Both the position numbers and the translations under genes were made by a program. From NCBI GenBank assembly GCA_023443625.1, contig JAEZTQ010000014.1:26524-90523 (forward strand): a stretch of 64,000 nucleotides of DNA. The letters run 5' to 3'. Shown piece after piece: positions 51,108 through 61,896 of the stretch (positions are counted from its first letter, which is position 1; every line of letters begins with the position of its first letter). Under the pieces are notes generated by a model. It ran no database searches. It had not been told where the DNA came from and was given only the letters and a program-made list of their open reading frames with translations. Source of the stretch: Bacillota bacterium. GTDB taxonomy: Bacteria; Bacillota_A; Clostridia; Lachnospirales; Lachnospiraceae.

Positions 51108-51190
51108 ATAAAAGAGCTAGAATATTGATGTGACCCCACAAAGTTTGAGACTTTGTGGGGTCACATCAATATTCTGGCTCTTTTATTATT
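51108..51190. terminator. Extra-long hairpin terminator after mnmA
   Basis: AAAAGAGCTAGAATATTGAT and the following TGTGACCCCACAAAGT pair with ACTTTGTGGGGTCACA plus TCAATATTCTGGCTCTTTT. That gives a stem of over 30 bp with one wobble and a 5-base loop, about 51110-51184, bounded by A and T tracts on both sides. It is far longer than a typical terminator. Confidence 0.85.
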
Positions 51191-51541
51191 ATAGAAACTC
51201 TATTCTAAAACACAAAAAAACAAGGGGCACCCACCCAATGTTATCAAATAAGGCTTTATAAAAATTAATATACATAAATTGAAGGTTTTTATATTTGAAA
51301 ATAGTTTATATATTTCAGATGGAATGGGGAGGGGTAGTTTCCCAGAGATGGCAGTTATTGACATATATTAGAAAGATTAGAATATTGTTAAAAAATAGCT
51401 ATCTATATTGACATATAATATCATATTGAAGATAATACTATACGAGATATATTATATGAAATATACCATACGTATTATTTAAGACATGATTATTTATGAA
51501 AAGCCTGTTATACAAAAATCCACTAATTTAAAGGAGTCTAT
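51191..51541 (+). promoter_or_regulatory. Promoter region of the FtsX-type ABC transporter
   Basis: TTGACA (51418-51423) - 17 bp - GATAAT (51441-51446) is a good promoter. ATTGACATAT occurs also about 60 bases upstream, so tandem promoters are possible. The rest is AT-rich, with no open frame. The start of the permease is preceded by AAAGGAG. Confidence 0.55.
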
Positions 51542-54034
51542 ATGATAACTATTGTAAAACTGACTATAGCGAATATAAGGCAAAAGAAATTTCGATCGCT
51601 ATTAATTGTTCTATCCTTAATCTTATCAGTTGCACTAATCTACAGCATTTTATCACTCTCTGTATCAACAACAAAAATATTTGAGCAAATAATGAAAAAA
51701 GAAATCGGCAATGCAGAGTTAATGATACTACCTAAGGAAAACTCTGGCGAGCAATATGTGAAAGAGCTAGATTTAAGTAAGGTATCTGGGATTGAATATC
51801 ATATTCCTATGATATCGGCTTATGGATATTATAGATATGACGAAGAGAGCTTTCCTGTTGTCCTTACGGGAATGTCAGAGAAGGACTTTTCAACCATATA
51901 CGGGATTAGTTATTTAGAAAGCACCTCAAAAGAGCTAAGGGATATGGAAGCTTTTATAGGTAAAGAAACAGCTTCTCGTTATGAAGTAGAGCTTGGAGAT
52001 AGCTTAATGATAACAATATCAGGTATGGAATATCATTTTACTATCTCAGCAATTCTTGAAGATAATAACAGCCTGAGCTACAATATTGGGAATTTGAAAC
52101 TTCTGATTACTTCAGATACATTGAATAATATTCTTAGCCTTGACGGTATGGTGAATGGATATTACATAAAGAGTACACAGGAGTATGGTAAGACTGCTGC
52201 ACTTAGTGATTTGGAAGCTAGATTTTCGGATTATCAGATATATGATGTTTCTGATATGTCGGACTATAAGGAATTTATTAATACCCTTGTAATATTCCTA
52301 GCTTTAATGGTTATGGCAGTAATTATGGTGAGTGCCTTCATTATATATTCCTCCTTTAAAATTATAGCCATTGACCGAATGCCCTTAATGGGTACCCTGC
52401 GAAGCATTGGAGCAACAAGAAAGATGACAGTAAGGACCTTATTACTTGAAGCGGCTTTCTATGGCATCAGCGGAGGAATTCTCGGAGATTTACTTGGCAC
52501 AGTAATCATACAAGGAATTATGAAGATGATGATGAATAATTTTGGCATTACCTTTGATAATATCTCCTATTTTAATTTGGGTTATATCTTAATTGCATTG
52601 CTCCTTGGCATAGGCTTAGCAGTTGGAAGTGCCCTGATCCCTATAGTAAAGATGAGTAAGAAATCCATTAAAAGTATCATGTTTTCAGAGTTACATAATG
52701 AAAAACAGGCTTCAATTTACAAGACGGTAATAGGAATTATTCTTCTAATTGCAGGATTTGTTATATTTAAGCTAGCACCTCTTAAGCTACAGACTATATT
52801 GGATACCCTTGGGATAATTTTCGTTATGATTGGTGGATCACTGATAATCCCCACCTTGTCTATGATTTTAGGAAGGATTTTATCTATTATATTGAAGCCT
52901 TTTTATAAGGATGGGTATGATATTGTCGCAAACAATATTAAAAATGACCGTACTATGATGAATAATATTATGCTTTTAGCCATGGGCCTAGGAGTTATCC
53001 TATTAATTAATAATTTCAGTTCTTCGGTAAGTTCAGCGGTAACAGATGTATATGCAACGGGAAAGATGGATGCTCTTGTGTACAGTGATATAGAAGATAC
53101 TTTTTTGGAAGAAGTGAACTTGGTTGAGGGTGTGGAACACATCTATACTACAAAAATAGTAACAGATTTAACTGCCAATGGGGGTGCTGTTGATCTTTAT
53201 TATATTGAAGGTTTTGACGGAAGTAATTATAGCCAGTATGCATGGAGTGAATTTGGTAGCTATTTAACAGAGGACATAATGGAGGAATTCAAAGCAAAGA
53301 GAAGTATAATTATCTCAAGATTTACGGCCAGAAAATATGAGCTATCTGTGGGGGATAATCTGTTAATTGCTTTTGATGACAAGGAGGCAAATTATAAAAT
53401 CATCGCTGTAGTTCCATCCATCATGAATAATGGTAATATGAGTTTTGTTAATGACAAGTTCTTAGAAGAGGATGCGGGTATTAATAATCATCAAGCCATG
53501 TATCTAAACCTCAGTGAAGATAGGAGTGCAACTAAGATACTTCAAGATATTAAAGAATTAGAGGAAAACAGGATTTTACCAATTCAAACACTTGAAGAAA
53601 TGCGCAGCCAAAATGTTAAAAATAATAATATGATTTTCTTTATGATGAAGGCTATATCAATTATTGCTATTTTTATCGGTGTTATTGGAATATTTAATAA
53701 CTTTACCATATGCTTTATCAGTCGTAAAAAGCTCTACGCCACTATGCGTTCCTTGGGACTCAGTAAGATGAAGACTATACAGAACATGCTTTCCGAGGCT
53801 TTTATCTGTGGTCTAATTGGAACCATCGATGCCTTACTTCTTGGTACATTACTGCTAAATGGAATATGTTATTTAGTAGAGGCCATGGGCATTCCAGCGG
53901 ATCTATTCACCTATAATATAAAAGATTACCTCTTTGTATTGATATCCGGTATTATCATTTCTATGATCTCTGCAATATTACCTGCTATAAGTATTGCAAA
54001 GAATAATATAGTAAGTGGACTACGGTACGAGTAA
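51542..54034 (+). CDS. FtsX/MacB-like ABC transporter permease
   Basis: 830 residues, with two FtsX permease domains. Helix 1 is near 18-40, followed by an extracytoplasmic MacB_PCD-like domain (to about 245) and three helices (about 250-370). A second such half follows: helices near 395-465, an extracytoplasmic domain (about 500-690) and three C-terminal helices. AIDRMPLMGTLRSIGATRKMTVRTLLLEAAFYG and ISRKKLYATMRSLGLSKMKTIQNMLSEAFICG are the paired FtsX motifs. The partner ATPase follows 86 bases downstream. Such transporters move lipids or peptides, or work as mechanotransmitters in envelope stress. The substrate is unknown. The permease-first order is less common. Confidence 0.9.
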   Translation: MITIVKLTIANIRQKKFRSLLIVLSLILSVALIYSILSLSVSTTKIFEQIMKKEIGNAELMILPKENSGEQYVKELDLSKVSGIEYHIPMISAYGYYRYDEESFPVVLTGMSEKDFSTIYGISYLESTSKELRDMEAFIGKETASRYEVELGDSLMITISGMEYHFTISAILEDNNSLSYNIGNLKLLITSDTLNNILSLDGMVNGYYIKSTQEYGKTAALSDLEARFSDYQIYDVSDMSDYKEFINTLVIFLALMVMAVIMVSAFIIYSSFKIIAIDRMPLMGTLRSIGATRKMTVRTLLLEAAFYGISGGILGDLLGTVIIQGIMKMMMNNFGITFDNISYFNLGYILIALLLGIGLAVGSALIPIVKMSKKSIKSIMFSELHNEKQASIYKTVIGIILLIAGFVIFKLAPLKLQTILDTLGIIFVMIGGSLIIPTLSMILGRILSIILKPFYKDGYDIVANNIKNDRTMMNNIMLLAMGLGVILLINNFSSSVSSAVTDVYATGKMDALVYSDIEDTFLEEVNLVEGVEHIYTTKIVTDLTANGGAVDLYYIEGFDGSNYSQYAWSEFGSYLTEDIMEEFKAKRSIIISRFTARKYELSVGDNLLIAFDDKEANYKIIAVVPSIMNNGNMSFVNDKFLEEDAGINNHQAMYLNLSEDRSATKILQDIKELEENRILPIQTLEEMRSQNVKNNNMIFFMMKAISIIAIFIGVIGIFNNFTICFISRKKLYATMRSLGLSKMKTIQNMLSEAFICGLIGTIDALLLGTLLLNGICYLVEAMGIPADLFTYNIKDYLFVLISGIIISMISAILPAISIAKNNIVSGLRYE

Positions 54035-54120
54035 TTAGTGGAATAAAGTTGGTAAAATGTTGATAGAGCATCCTATATCAGTAGTAACTGTGGATAATTA
54101 TAAATAAGGGAGACCATAAT

Positions 54121-54798
54121 ATGGATAAAATAATAGAAATAAGTGATTTAATGAAAACATATAAGAATGAAGATGTATCAGTAGATGTAATCAAAAAAAT
54201 AAATCTGGATATCTATAAAGGAGAATTTGTATCAATTATGGGACCAAGCGGTTCCGGTAAAAGTACATTACTATATCTCATGGGAGGGCTAGAAAAACCC
54301 ACCTCAGGTATGGTGAAAATTAATCATAAGCCAATTCAAGATATGAAGGATTCCCAGGAAAGTGAAATGAGAAGGAATTCTATGGGCTTTGTATTTCAAT
54401 TCTATAATCTGGTTCCTCATTTAACTGTGGATGATAATATAATCTTACCCATCCTTTTAAATGGAGGGAAGAGAAAGGATTGCAAGGATCGACTTTTACA
54501 TCTGCTTAAGGTGGTTGGTCTTACGGAAAAGAGAAAGTCCTATCCCACCAGATTATCAGGCGGGCAGCAGCAAAGGGTTGCTATTGCCAGAGCACTGATT
54601 AATAATCCGGATATTATTCTTGCAGATGAACCCATCGGAAATTTGGATTCAAAAACAGGAATTGAAATTATGGAATTATTTAAAAAAATAAATGAAGAAG
54701 AAGGAAAGACTGTGATTCAGGTGACCCATTCCAAGGATTCGGCTACCTATGGCAACCGTATTATCTATGTGAGGGATGGTGAAATCTCCTTCGCTTAA
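54121..54798 (+). CDS. ABC transporter ATP-binding protein, MacB/LolD type
   Basis: 225 residues. Walker A IMGPSGSGKSTLLYLMGG, Q-loop VFQFYNLVPHLTV, signature RLSGGQQQRVAIARAL, Walker B ILADEPIGNLDS and H-loop VIQVTHSKDSA are intact, typical of the MacB/LolD/FtsE group that energises FtsX-type permeases. It is the partner of the 830-residue permease upstream. GGGAGACC precedes the start. The 86-base gap between the two genes has no terminator, so they should form one transcript. Confidence 0.92.
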   Translation: MDKIIEISDLMKTYKNEDVSVDVIKKINLDIYKGEFVSIMGPSGSGKSTLLYLMGGLEKPTSGMVKINHKPIQDMKDSQESEMRRNSMGFVFQFYNLVPHLTVDDNIILPILLNGGKRKDCKDRLLHLLKVVGLTEKRKSYPTRLSGGQQQRVAIARALINNPDIILADEPIGNLDSKTGIEIMELFKKINEEEGKTVIQVTHSKDSATYGNRIIYVRDGEISFA

Positions 54799-54819
54799 TG
54801 ACTTACTTTAAGGAAAAGC

Positions 54820-55653
54820 TTATAATTTCTCAAAGATTGGCTTACCCTCTTTATAAAGGGTGTAATAGGAGAAACCATAGGCTTTTAATAACTGGGGAAC
54901 AAGAAAGAAGTCATAGGCAAGATGCTCCGGCTTGTGACCATCGGAACCAATGGTGATGATTTCACCCCCAAGTTCCTTGTAGCGCTTAATGACTTCCCCT
55001 TTAGGGTGAGTATAGCCTAGGCCATATTTTAAACCAGAAGTATTGATTTCTATTCCTTTTCCCGAAGAGATAATAGTTTTAAGTGCCTCATCCAGGAGGT
55101 CCCTGTAATCATTATAGGAGTAGTCCGCTTTACCAGAGGTATCATTTGCATCATAAAGCCTTTCAGGGACATAGCGTATGATATAGTCCATATGACCGTA
55201 TACGTGAAAGTTATGAAAGGCTTTACAATTTGTAATAATTGTCTCAAAATATTTTCGGAGACCTTCCTCTTTATTTGTTTTCTCCCAATACTCAGGATAA
55301 TAGGGGTCAAGCTGATTTACTACATGGGAGGAACCTATGATAAAATCAAAGGCGTAGTCAGTGGTAAGCTTATTCAGGCGATGAGTCAGATGAGGCTGCA
55401 ACCCCAGCTCAATACCTGTGAGAATATCTATTTGCTGCTGATAGCGTTCTTTTAAATCCTTAAGTTTTGCTACATATTTATCAATATCAAAGACAAAACT
55501 ATAATTCGTAACTACAGGAAAATCATAATCCATATGATCTGTAAAACAAATCTTCTTCAATCCCAGTCCAATGGCTTTCTTGATCATCTCTTCCATGGGA
55601 GTTTTGGAATCGCTGGAAAAATCCGAATGTACATGATAGTCTCCAATAATCAT
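54820..55653 (-). CDS. PHP-domain histidinol-phosphatase (HisJ/HisK) family protein
   Basis: 277 residues. PHP metal motifs are visible: DYHVHSDFSSDSKTPMEEM, ICFTDHMDYDFP, IGSSHVVNQLD, VYGHMDYIIR and IGSDGHKPEHL. The family includes L-histidinol-phosphate phosphatase. No other his gene is nearby, so the biosynthetic role is only likely. A co-directional rqcH gene lies 28 bases upstream on the same strand, so the two may be co-transcribed. Confidence 0.87.
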   Translation of the reverse strand: MIIGDYHVHSDFSSDSKTPMEEMIKKAIGLGLKKICFTDHMDYDFPVVTNYSFVFDIDKYVAKLKDLKERYQQQIDILTGIELGLQPHLTHRLNKLTTDYAFDFIIGSSHVVNQLDPYYPEYWEKTNKEEGLRKYFETIITNCKAFHNFHVYGHMDYIIRYVPERLYDANDTSGKADYSYNDYRDLLDEALKTIISSGKGIEINTSGLKYGLGYTHPKGEVIKRYKELGGEIITIGSDGHKPEHLAYDFFLVPQLLKAYGFSYYTLYKEGKPIFEKL

Positions 55654-55680
55654 AGTGTTCCTCCTTTGATAATAATGTTG

Positions 55681-57453
55681 TTATTCTACCTGGGTTATCC
55701 CTGTAATATCTGTTGGTGATACCATAGAATAATTAGTGTAATAGACAACAAAGCCAGGCTTTCCTCCAGCGGGTTTTTTTACATTCTTCTTTAAGGTATA
55801 GTCAATCTCCACCTTATTGGTGTCCTTTAGACTGGAATAATGGCCGGCAAGTCTGGCAGCTTCTTCATAGGTTCTGTCGGGAAGTTCTTTACCTTCTGCT
55901 TTCACTATAACATGGGAGCCGGCAGTTTTCTTAGCATGGAACCACCAATCGCCGCCCTCTGCTATTTGGAAGGTAAGCTCATCATTTTGATAATTATTTT
56001 TTCCCACATACATATGAAAGCCATCTGAAGAGATGTAATGAAAGGGTTTACTTTTTCCTGTATTCTTTTGTCCCTTTTCTTTTTTTCCGGATTTATTTGG
56101 TCCATTGACATATTTACGCCTAATATAGCCAAACTCTGTGAGCTCTTTCTTTAATGCTACTAAATCATTTTCCTCCCTTGCAATCTCCAGGGAATTACGA
56201 ATAGATTCCAGATGCTCTAATTCCTCTTTTGTATCCTTTATCTGGGTAATCAATGCCTCATAGGTACGTTTTAACTTACTGTATTTATCAAAATATTTCT
56301 TGGCATTGTCCATAGGTGTAAGAGTGGAATCTAAGGGGATAGAGATTTCTTCATTGTTATAATAATTAAGTGCTTTTAATACCTTAACCCCTGGTTCAAG
56401 TCCATAACCATAGGCAGTAATTAATTCCCCGTAGACTTTGTATTTATCACGTTTTTCCGTATCTAATAATTGCTTTTGCTGCAAGTCATATTTCTTACTG
56501 GCACGTTCAATGGCGTTATTTACAATCTTGCGCAGATCAAAGGATTTTTGCTTAATTCTTGCTGCTGCATCTTTGCTGGCATAAAAATCCTCAAGTAGTT
56601 TAGAGATGGATTCATAGCTTTTCACCTCATGATTGCCATAGCAGTTAAGGACTACACTGGAAAATTCCACGGGTACACCATCTAAAGACACAATATTAGG
56701 TGTAAAATTACCACCTATAACATCCTCAATCAATCTGGCAAAATTATTAAATAAGTGTAGGCCTGCAGCTTCGCTTATGGCATCGGTTGGAATACCAGCA
56801 TCAATGGAAGCACGGCAGCAGACTTCATTGGCAAGCAAGGGGCTTATGCCGGTCATGCTTTGATATATGGCCTTGGACACAGGCATGGGTTTTTTAAGTA
56901 TGGTATGAATAAACTCCTCGTAAGTAACAGATAGAGGATTTAATTTCTCGCTTGTCTCTGGAATGAAATAGTTTCGTCCCGGGAGTACTTCACGAACAGA
57001 GCTTATAAATTGATTGATTCTCTTAATGCTGTCAATAATGATCATATCCTCATCACAGAAGATAATATTACTATGTTTACCCATTAGTTCTATGATAAGG
57101 TACTTAATCTTAACATCACCCATCTCGTCAAGATGTTCCAATTTAAAATTAATGATACGCTCCAGGCCTGGTTGATAGATATCCAGTATCTTTGCACTAT
57201 TTAAATGCTTTCTAAGAAGCATACAAAAACTTGGTGCTGTCAAGGGACTGGGTTTTGTATTCTCTGTTAGATAAATCAAAGGGAGTCCGGCTCCAGCAGA
57301 GAGTAAAAGTTTATATTGTTCTCTTGCCTGTCCCTTAATTGTGACTATAAGTTCATCCTTTTCAGGTTGTGAAATTTTATTAATTCTACCACCCATAAGG
57401 GTTTGTCGCAGTTCTTTTATTAGATTTGCAATAACTACACCATCAAAAGCCAT
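55681..57453 (-). CDS. rqcH: RqcH / NFACT family ribosome quality control protein
   Basis: 590 residues from MAFDGVVIANL (ATG 57453); an ATG 4 codons earlier at 57465 is possible. The domains are NFACT-N (to about 210), HhH, coiled-coil M region (about 290-440) and the C-terminal NFACT-R domain with FHYISSDGFHMYVGKNNYQNDELTF, then DWWFHAKKTAGSHVIVKAEG. Once called fibronectin-binding protein. In Bacillus subtilis RqcH binds stalled 50S subunits and recruits tRNA-Ala to add alanine tails for degradation. The Asp-Arg motif of RqcH can be located only roughly. Housekeeping gene with no anomaly. Confidence 0.93.
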   Translation of the reverse strand: MAFDGVVIANLIKELRQTLMGGRINKISQPEKDELIVTIKGQAREQYKLLLSAGAGLPLIYLTENTKPSPLTAPSFCMLLRKHLNSAKILDIYQPGLERIINFKLEHLDEMGDVKIKYLIIELMGKHSNIIFCDEDMIIIDSIKRINQFISSVREVLPGRNYFIPETSEKLNPLSVTYEEFIHTILKKPMPVSKAIYQSMTGISPLLANEVCCRASIDAGIPTDAISEAAGLHLFNNFARLIEDVIGGNFTPNIVSLDGVPVEFSSVVLNCYGNHEVKSYESISKLLEDFYASKDAAARIKQKSFDLRKIVNNAIERASKKYDLQQKQLLDTEKRDKYKVYGELITAYGYGLEPGVKVLKALNYYNNEEISIPLDSTLTPMDNAKKYFDKYSKLKRTYEALITQIKDTKEELEHLESIRNSLEIAREENDLVALKKELTEFGYIRRKYVNGPNKSGKKEKGQKNTGKSKPFHYISSDGFHMYVGKNNYQNDELTFQIAEGGDWWFHAKKTAGSHVIVKAEGKELPDRTYEEAARLAGHYSSLKDTNKVEIDYTLKKNVKKPAGGKPGFVVYYTNYSMVSPTDITGITQVE

Positions 57454-57728
57454 AATAATAACCATGCCTTTCCCTAACCTGCAAACCTATGGCCGCAGGG
57501 TCAATTTTTATCATTTATGAATTATAGCATATTAGCTCATAAATGAATACCCCTTTCAAAAATCAGGGTCTAATAGATTTTTTGGGTTCACCGTACTAAA
57601 GTTCTTGCATAATTTATTAAATGTAACTATAATAAAAAAATCAAATACAAAGGGGTATTTGTTTTCGTATAACTAAAAGACAGACAAGGGAATAAGTAGA
57701 ATATTCAGCTTGTTATCTAATTAATTAA

Positions 57729-59075
<1,347 letters not shown>

Positions 59076-59740
59076 AATAAATATGCATGGATTACAATGG
59101 GGTAATCAGGTATATTAATATGATAATTAACAAGCTGTTTTAAAATCAGCTGCATGAAATATCATTAAGCTAGGTTAGTAGCAGGTGATATGGGATGTAT
59201 TTCTGATTTTAAGGCAGCTTGTTTGTATTGTATTGTCAATGAATCCTTCCTAGAATAATTTGAATTTCTTCATAAAATCTTCATATCCTATTGATATGAT
59301 AGCAATTAATAAATAAGAGGGAAGCGATATCCAAGGAAGAGTCCCTTTATAATCCTCTTTCAAGGGAATGAATAAAGATAAAGCAAATTTATATATAAGA
59401 GGAAAGTTGATAATATATATAAAGGACTTGCAAATACCACCATAGATAAGGTAGCATATACTGTAGTTAATACCTACAGCAACTAAGTAAAAGTATAATC
59501 CGTAATATTAAGTATAACTTATTCAGGGCCTTTGGATTACAGTTTTTACTGCTTGTGGCAATGCTCTTGATGTTATTGGTAAATATTTTGCGAAATTGAT
59601 TCGGTTATCAAGGAGATGGATAAGCAGATATCATGAATGAGAATAGGAAGATCATTTATGTGGATAAGTTTCTCAAATTCTATAATCTTGGTGGACAAAA
59701 CTAAGATAAGAACATATCGTCATTAATCCGGAGGATGGAT
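59076..59740. other. 665-bp intergenic region with a long inverted repeat
   Basis: CAAGCTGTTTTAAAATCAG (59131-59149) pairs with CTGATTTTAAGGCAGCTTG (59203-59221), with one or two mismatches, around a 53-base loop. It probably ends the gdhA transcript (TTTGTATTG follows). The rest, 59222-59740, is AT-rich; its only ORF is a 22-codon frame at 59633 without a strong ribosome binding site. A promoter for the two-component genes must lie here, but I could not define it. Confidence 0.5.
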
Positions 59741-60433
59741 ATGATCAGTACCATACGAAAAGTATTAGTTGTTGAAGATGAAGAGAAGATATTAAGTGTA
59801 ATAAAATCCTTTCTGGAAAGCAAGGGTTTTATTTTACTATCTGCAGAAGATGGTAGAAAGGCACTTCATATCTTTGAGAAAGAAAACCCAGATATAATCA
59901 TTCTGGATTTAATGCTTCCAGAGATATCTGGTGAAGAGGTCTGCAGGATTATTCGCAAGAAATCTAAAGTGCCAATTATTATGCTCACTGCCAAATCCGA
60001 TGAGGCAGATATGCTGGCAGGGTTAGGCATTGGTGCAGATGATTATATCACAAAACCATTCAGCCTAAAGAATTTACATGCGAGAATGGAAGCAGTCATG
60101 CGAAGAACCTATGATGAGATGAGTTCTATCTATGACACAAATGCAAAGGAAGAATTAAGAATTGATTTTGAAAGTCATAGGGTAACCAAGGGTTATGAGG
60201 AAGTTAAATTAACACCTAATGAATATAAGTTGCTGACAGTCTTGATGAAATATCCCAATAAAGTCTTTACCAGAGAAGAATTAATTTCCACTGCTTTGGG
60301 AGAAGAATATGAAGGCTTTGATAGAACAATTGACAGTCATATCAAGAATCTTCGTCACAAGATAGAAACAGACCCTAAAAATCCCATTTATATTAAGACC
60401 ATTCATGGGGTGGGATACAGATTTGGGGGTTAA
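59741..60433 (+). CDS. OmpR/PhoB-type response regulator
   Basis: 230 residues from ATG 59741; GGAGG lies 6 bases upstream, while the ATG at 59735 abuts it. The receiver domain has the acidic pair at 12-13, phospho-acceptor Asp56 (IIILDLMLP), and KPF near 106-108. The C-terminal winged helix has LTPNEYKLLTVLMKYPNKVFTREELISTALGE and TIDSHIKNLRHKIETDPKNPIYIKTIHGVGYRF. It is followed 55 bases later by its sensor kinase. The class regulates phosphate, cell envelope or antibiotic responses; the regulon is unknown. Confidence 0.95.
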   Translation: MISTIRKVLVVEDEEKILSVIKSFLESKGFILLSAEDGRKALHIFEKENPDIIILDLMLPEISGEEVCRIIRKKSKVPIIMLTAKSDEADMLAGLGIGADDYITKPFSLKNLHARMEAVMRRTYDEMSSIYDTNAKEELRIDFESHRVTKGYEEVKLTPNEYKLLTVLMKYPNKVFTREELISTALGEEYEGFDRTIDSHIKNLRHKIETDPKNPIYIKTIHGVGYRFGG

Positions 60434-60488
60434 CCAATAATTAGCTAAGAATTTATGCAATAATGCCCAAGGCGTGTAAAGGTAGGTT

Positions 60489-61886
60489 ATGATGAAAAGT
60501 ATAAAGCAGCAATTATCCTTAACTATTCTGGTTATCGTCCTTATTACTGTGGCACTTATAAGCCTTTTGGCGAACTTCTTTATCAATAAACAGTTTACTA
60601 ACTATATATCAAAACAGCAGGAATTAAAGACGCAAATAATCACAACAAGTATTAGCAAACAATATTCTAACTCTACAGGGCAGTGGAATATGGATTATAT
60701 CTATGTAATTGGCATGAACTCCCTCTATGAGGGTTATATCATAAAGGTATATGATCAAGAGAATCATGTTATGTGGGATGCCCAGGCACATGACATGGAA
60801 CTGTGTAATCAGATAATTCATGACATTTCCACCAGAATGGAAATAAAATACCCCCAAATCAGTGGTGAATTTAAAGCAGTTAATTATCCCTTAACCTTAA
60901 AAGGTGAGAAAATTGGTTCTGTGAGTATCAGTTACTTTGGACCCTTTTTCTTAAATGAGAATGAGTTTGAGTTTTTATATTCCTTAAATACAATTCTATT
61001 TACGGTTGGTGGTATAGCCCTAATCTTATCCCTTGGAGTAGGGCATATTCTTGCAAAGAGAATGAGTAATCCTATTTTAAAAACCGTGGATATAACCAAG
61101 CAGATAGCCGCAGGTAATTATCAGGTACGTCTAGAAGAGAAAACCAATACGAAGGAACTGAATATGCTGGTGGATTCCATCAATCATCTAGCCTTATCCC
61201 TGGAGACCTTAGAGAAGCTAAGAAAACAGTTAACAGGAGATGTGGCCCATGAGCTTAGAACGCCCATAACCATTTTAAGCTCTTATATTGAGGCCATGAC
61301 AGAGGGGGTGTGGGAGCCGTCACCGGAGAGACTGCAGAGCTGTTATGATGAAGTGATGCGAATGGGTAAGCTAGTGGGAGATCTAGAGAAGCTTACGAAG
61401 ATAGAAAGTGAAAATCTAAAATTAGTTAAAAAAAGAATAAATCTTTATGAGCTTATTAAGAAGATGGTGGCTAATTTTGAGGTTGAATTAGACAATAAGA
61501 ATCTGAAAGTGAATATAGATGGCCCGGACATTGATCTGGTGGCGGATCAGGACCGCTTAGGTCAAGTAATCCGTAATCTCTTATCCAATGCCATTAAGTA
61601 TTCCAAGGCTGACAGTGAAATATACATTGGCTTATTTGACAATGAGTATAGGGCTGGATTTTATGTAGAAGATAAGGGAAGTGGAATACCAGAGGAGGAA
61701 CTACCCTATATATTCGAGCGTTTCTACCGGGCGGATAAATCACGTAATCGTGCTACCGGTGGTGCAGGCATAGGCTTAGCCATAGTTAAATCTATTGTTA
61801 CCGCCCATGATGGTAGAGTGACCGTAGAGAGTGCCATAGATGTGGGAAGTAAATTCACAGTAATCCTCCCTAAGGGTAGTTCCTAA
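60489..61886 (+). CDS. Two-component sensor histidine kinase
   Basis: 465 residues. There are two membrane helices (about 10-33 and 165-186), an extracytoplasmic sensor region between them, and a HAMP domain (187-240). The HisKA box LTGDVAHELRTPITIL has His254. The HATPase domain has QVIRNLLSNAIKYSK, VEDKGSGIPEEELPYIFERFYRADKS and GGAGIGLAIVKSIVTAHDG. It pairs with the OmpR regulator upstream. The ligand sensed is not evident. ATG 60489 or 60492 could be the start; the AGGTAGG site favours neither strongly. Confidence 0.94.
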   Translation: MMKSIKQQLSLTILVIVLITVALISLLANFFINKQFTNYISKQQELKTQIITTSISKQYSNSTGQWNMDYIYVIGMNSLYEGYIIKVYDQENHVMWDAQAHDMELCNQIIHDISTRMEIKYPQISGEFKAVNYPLTLKGEKIGSVSISYFGPFFLNENEFEFLYSLNTILFTVGGIALILSLGVGHILAKRMSNPILKTVDITKQIAAGNYQVRLEEKTNTKELNMLVDSINHLALSLETLEKLRKQLTGDVAHELRTPITILSSYIEAMTEGVWEPSPERLQSCYDEVMRMGKLVGDLEKLTKIESENLKLVKKRINLYELIKKMVANFEVELDNKNLKVNIDGPDIDLVADQDRLGQVIRNLLSNAIKYSKADSEIYIGLFDNEYRAGFYVEDKGSGIPEEELPYIFERFYRADKSRNRATGGAGIGLAIVKSIVTAHDGRVTVESAIDVGSKFTVILPKGSS

Positions 61887-61896
61887 CACTCCATTT

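Noticed and set aside
59633..59701. 22-codon ORF before the two-component genes
   Set aside because: Composition is ordinary, the ribosome binding site is weak and no terminator follows. The evidence is too thin to call a gene.
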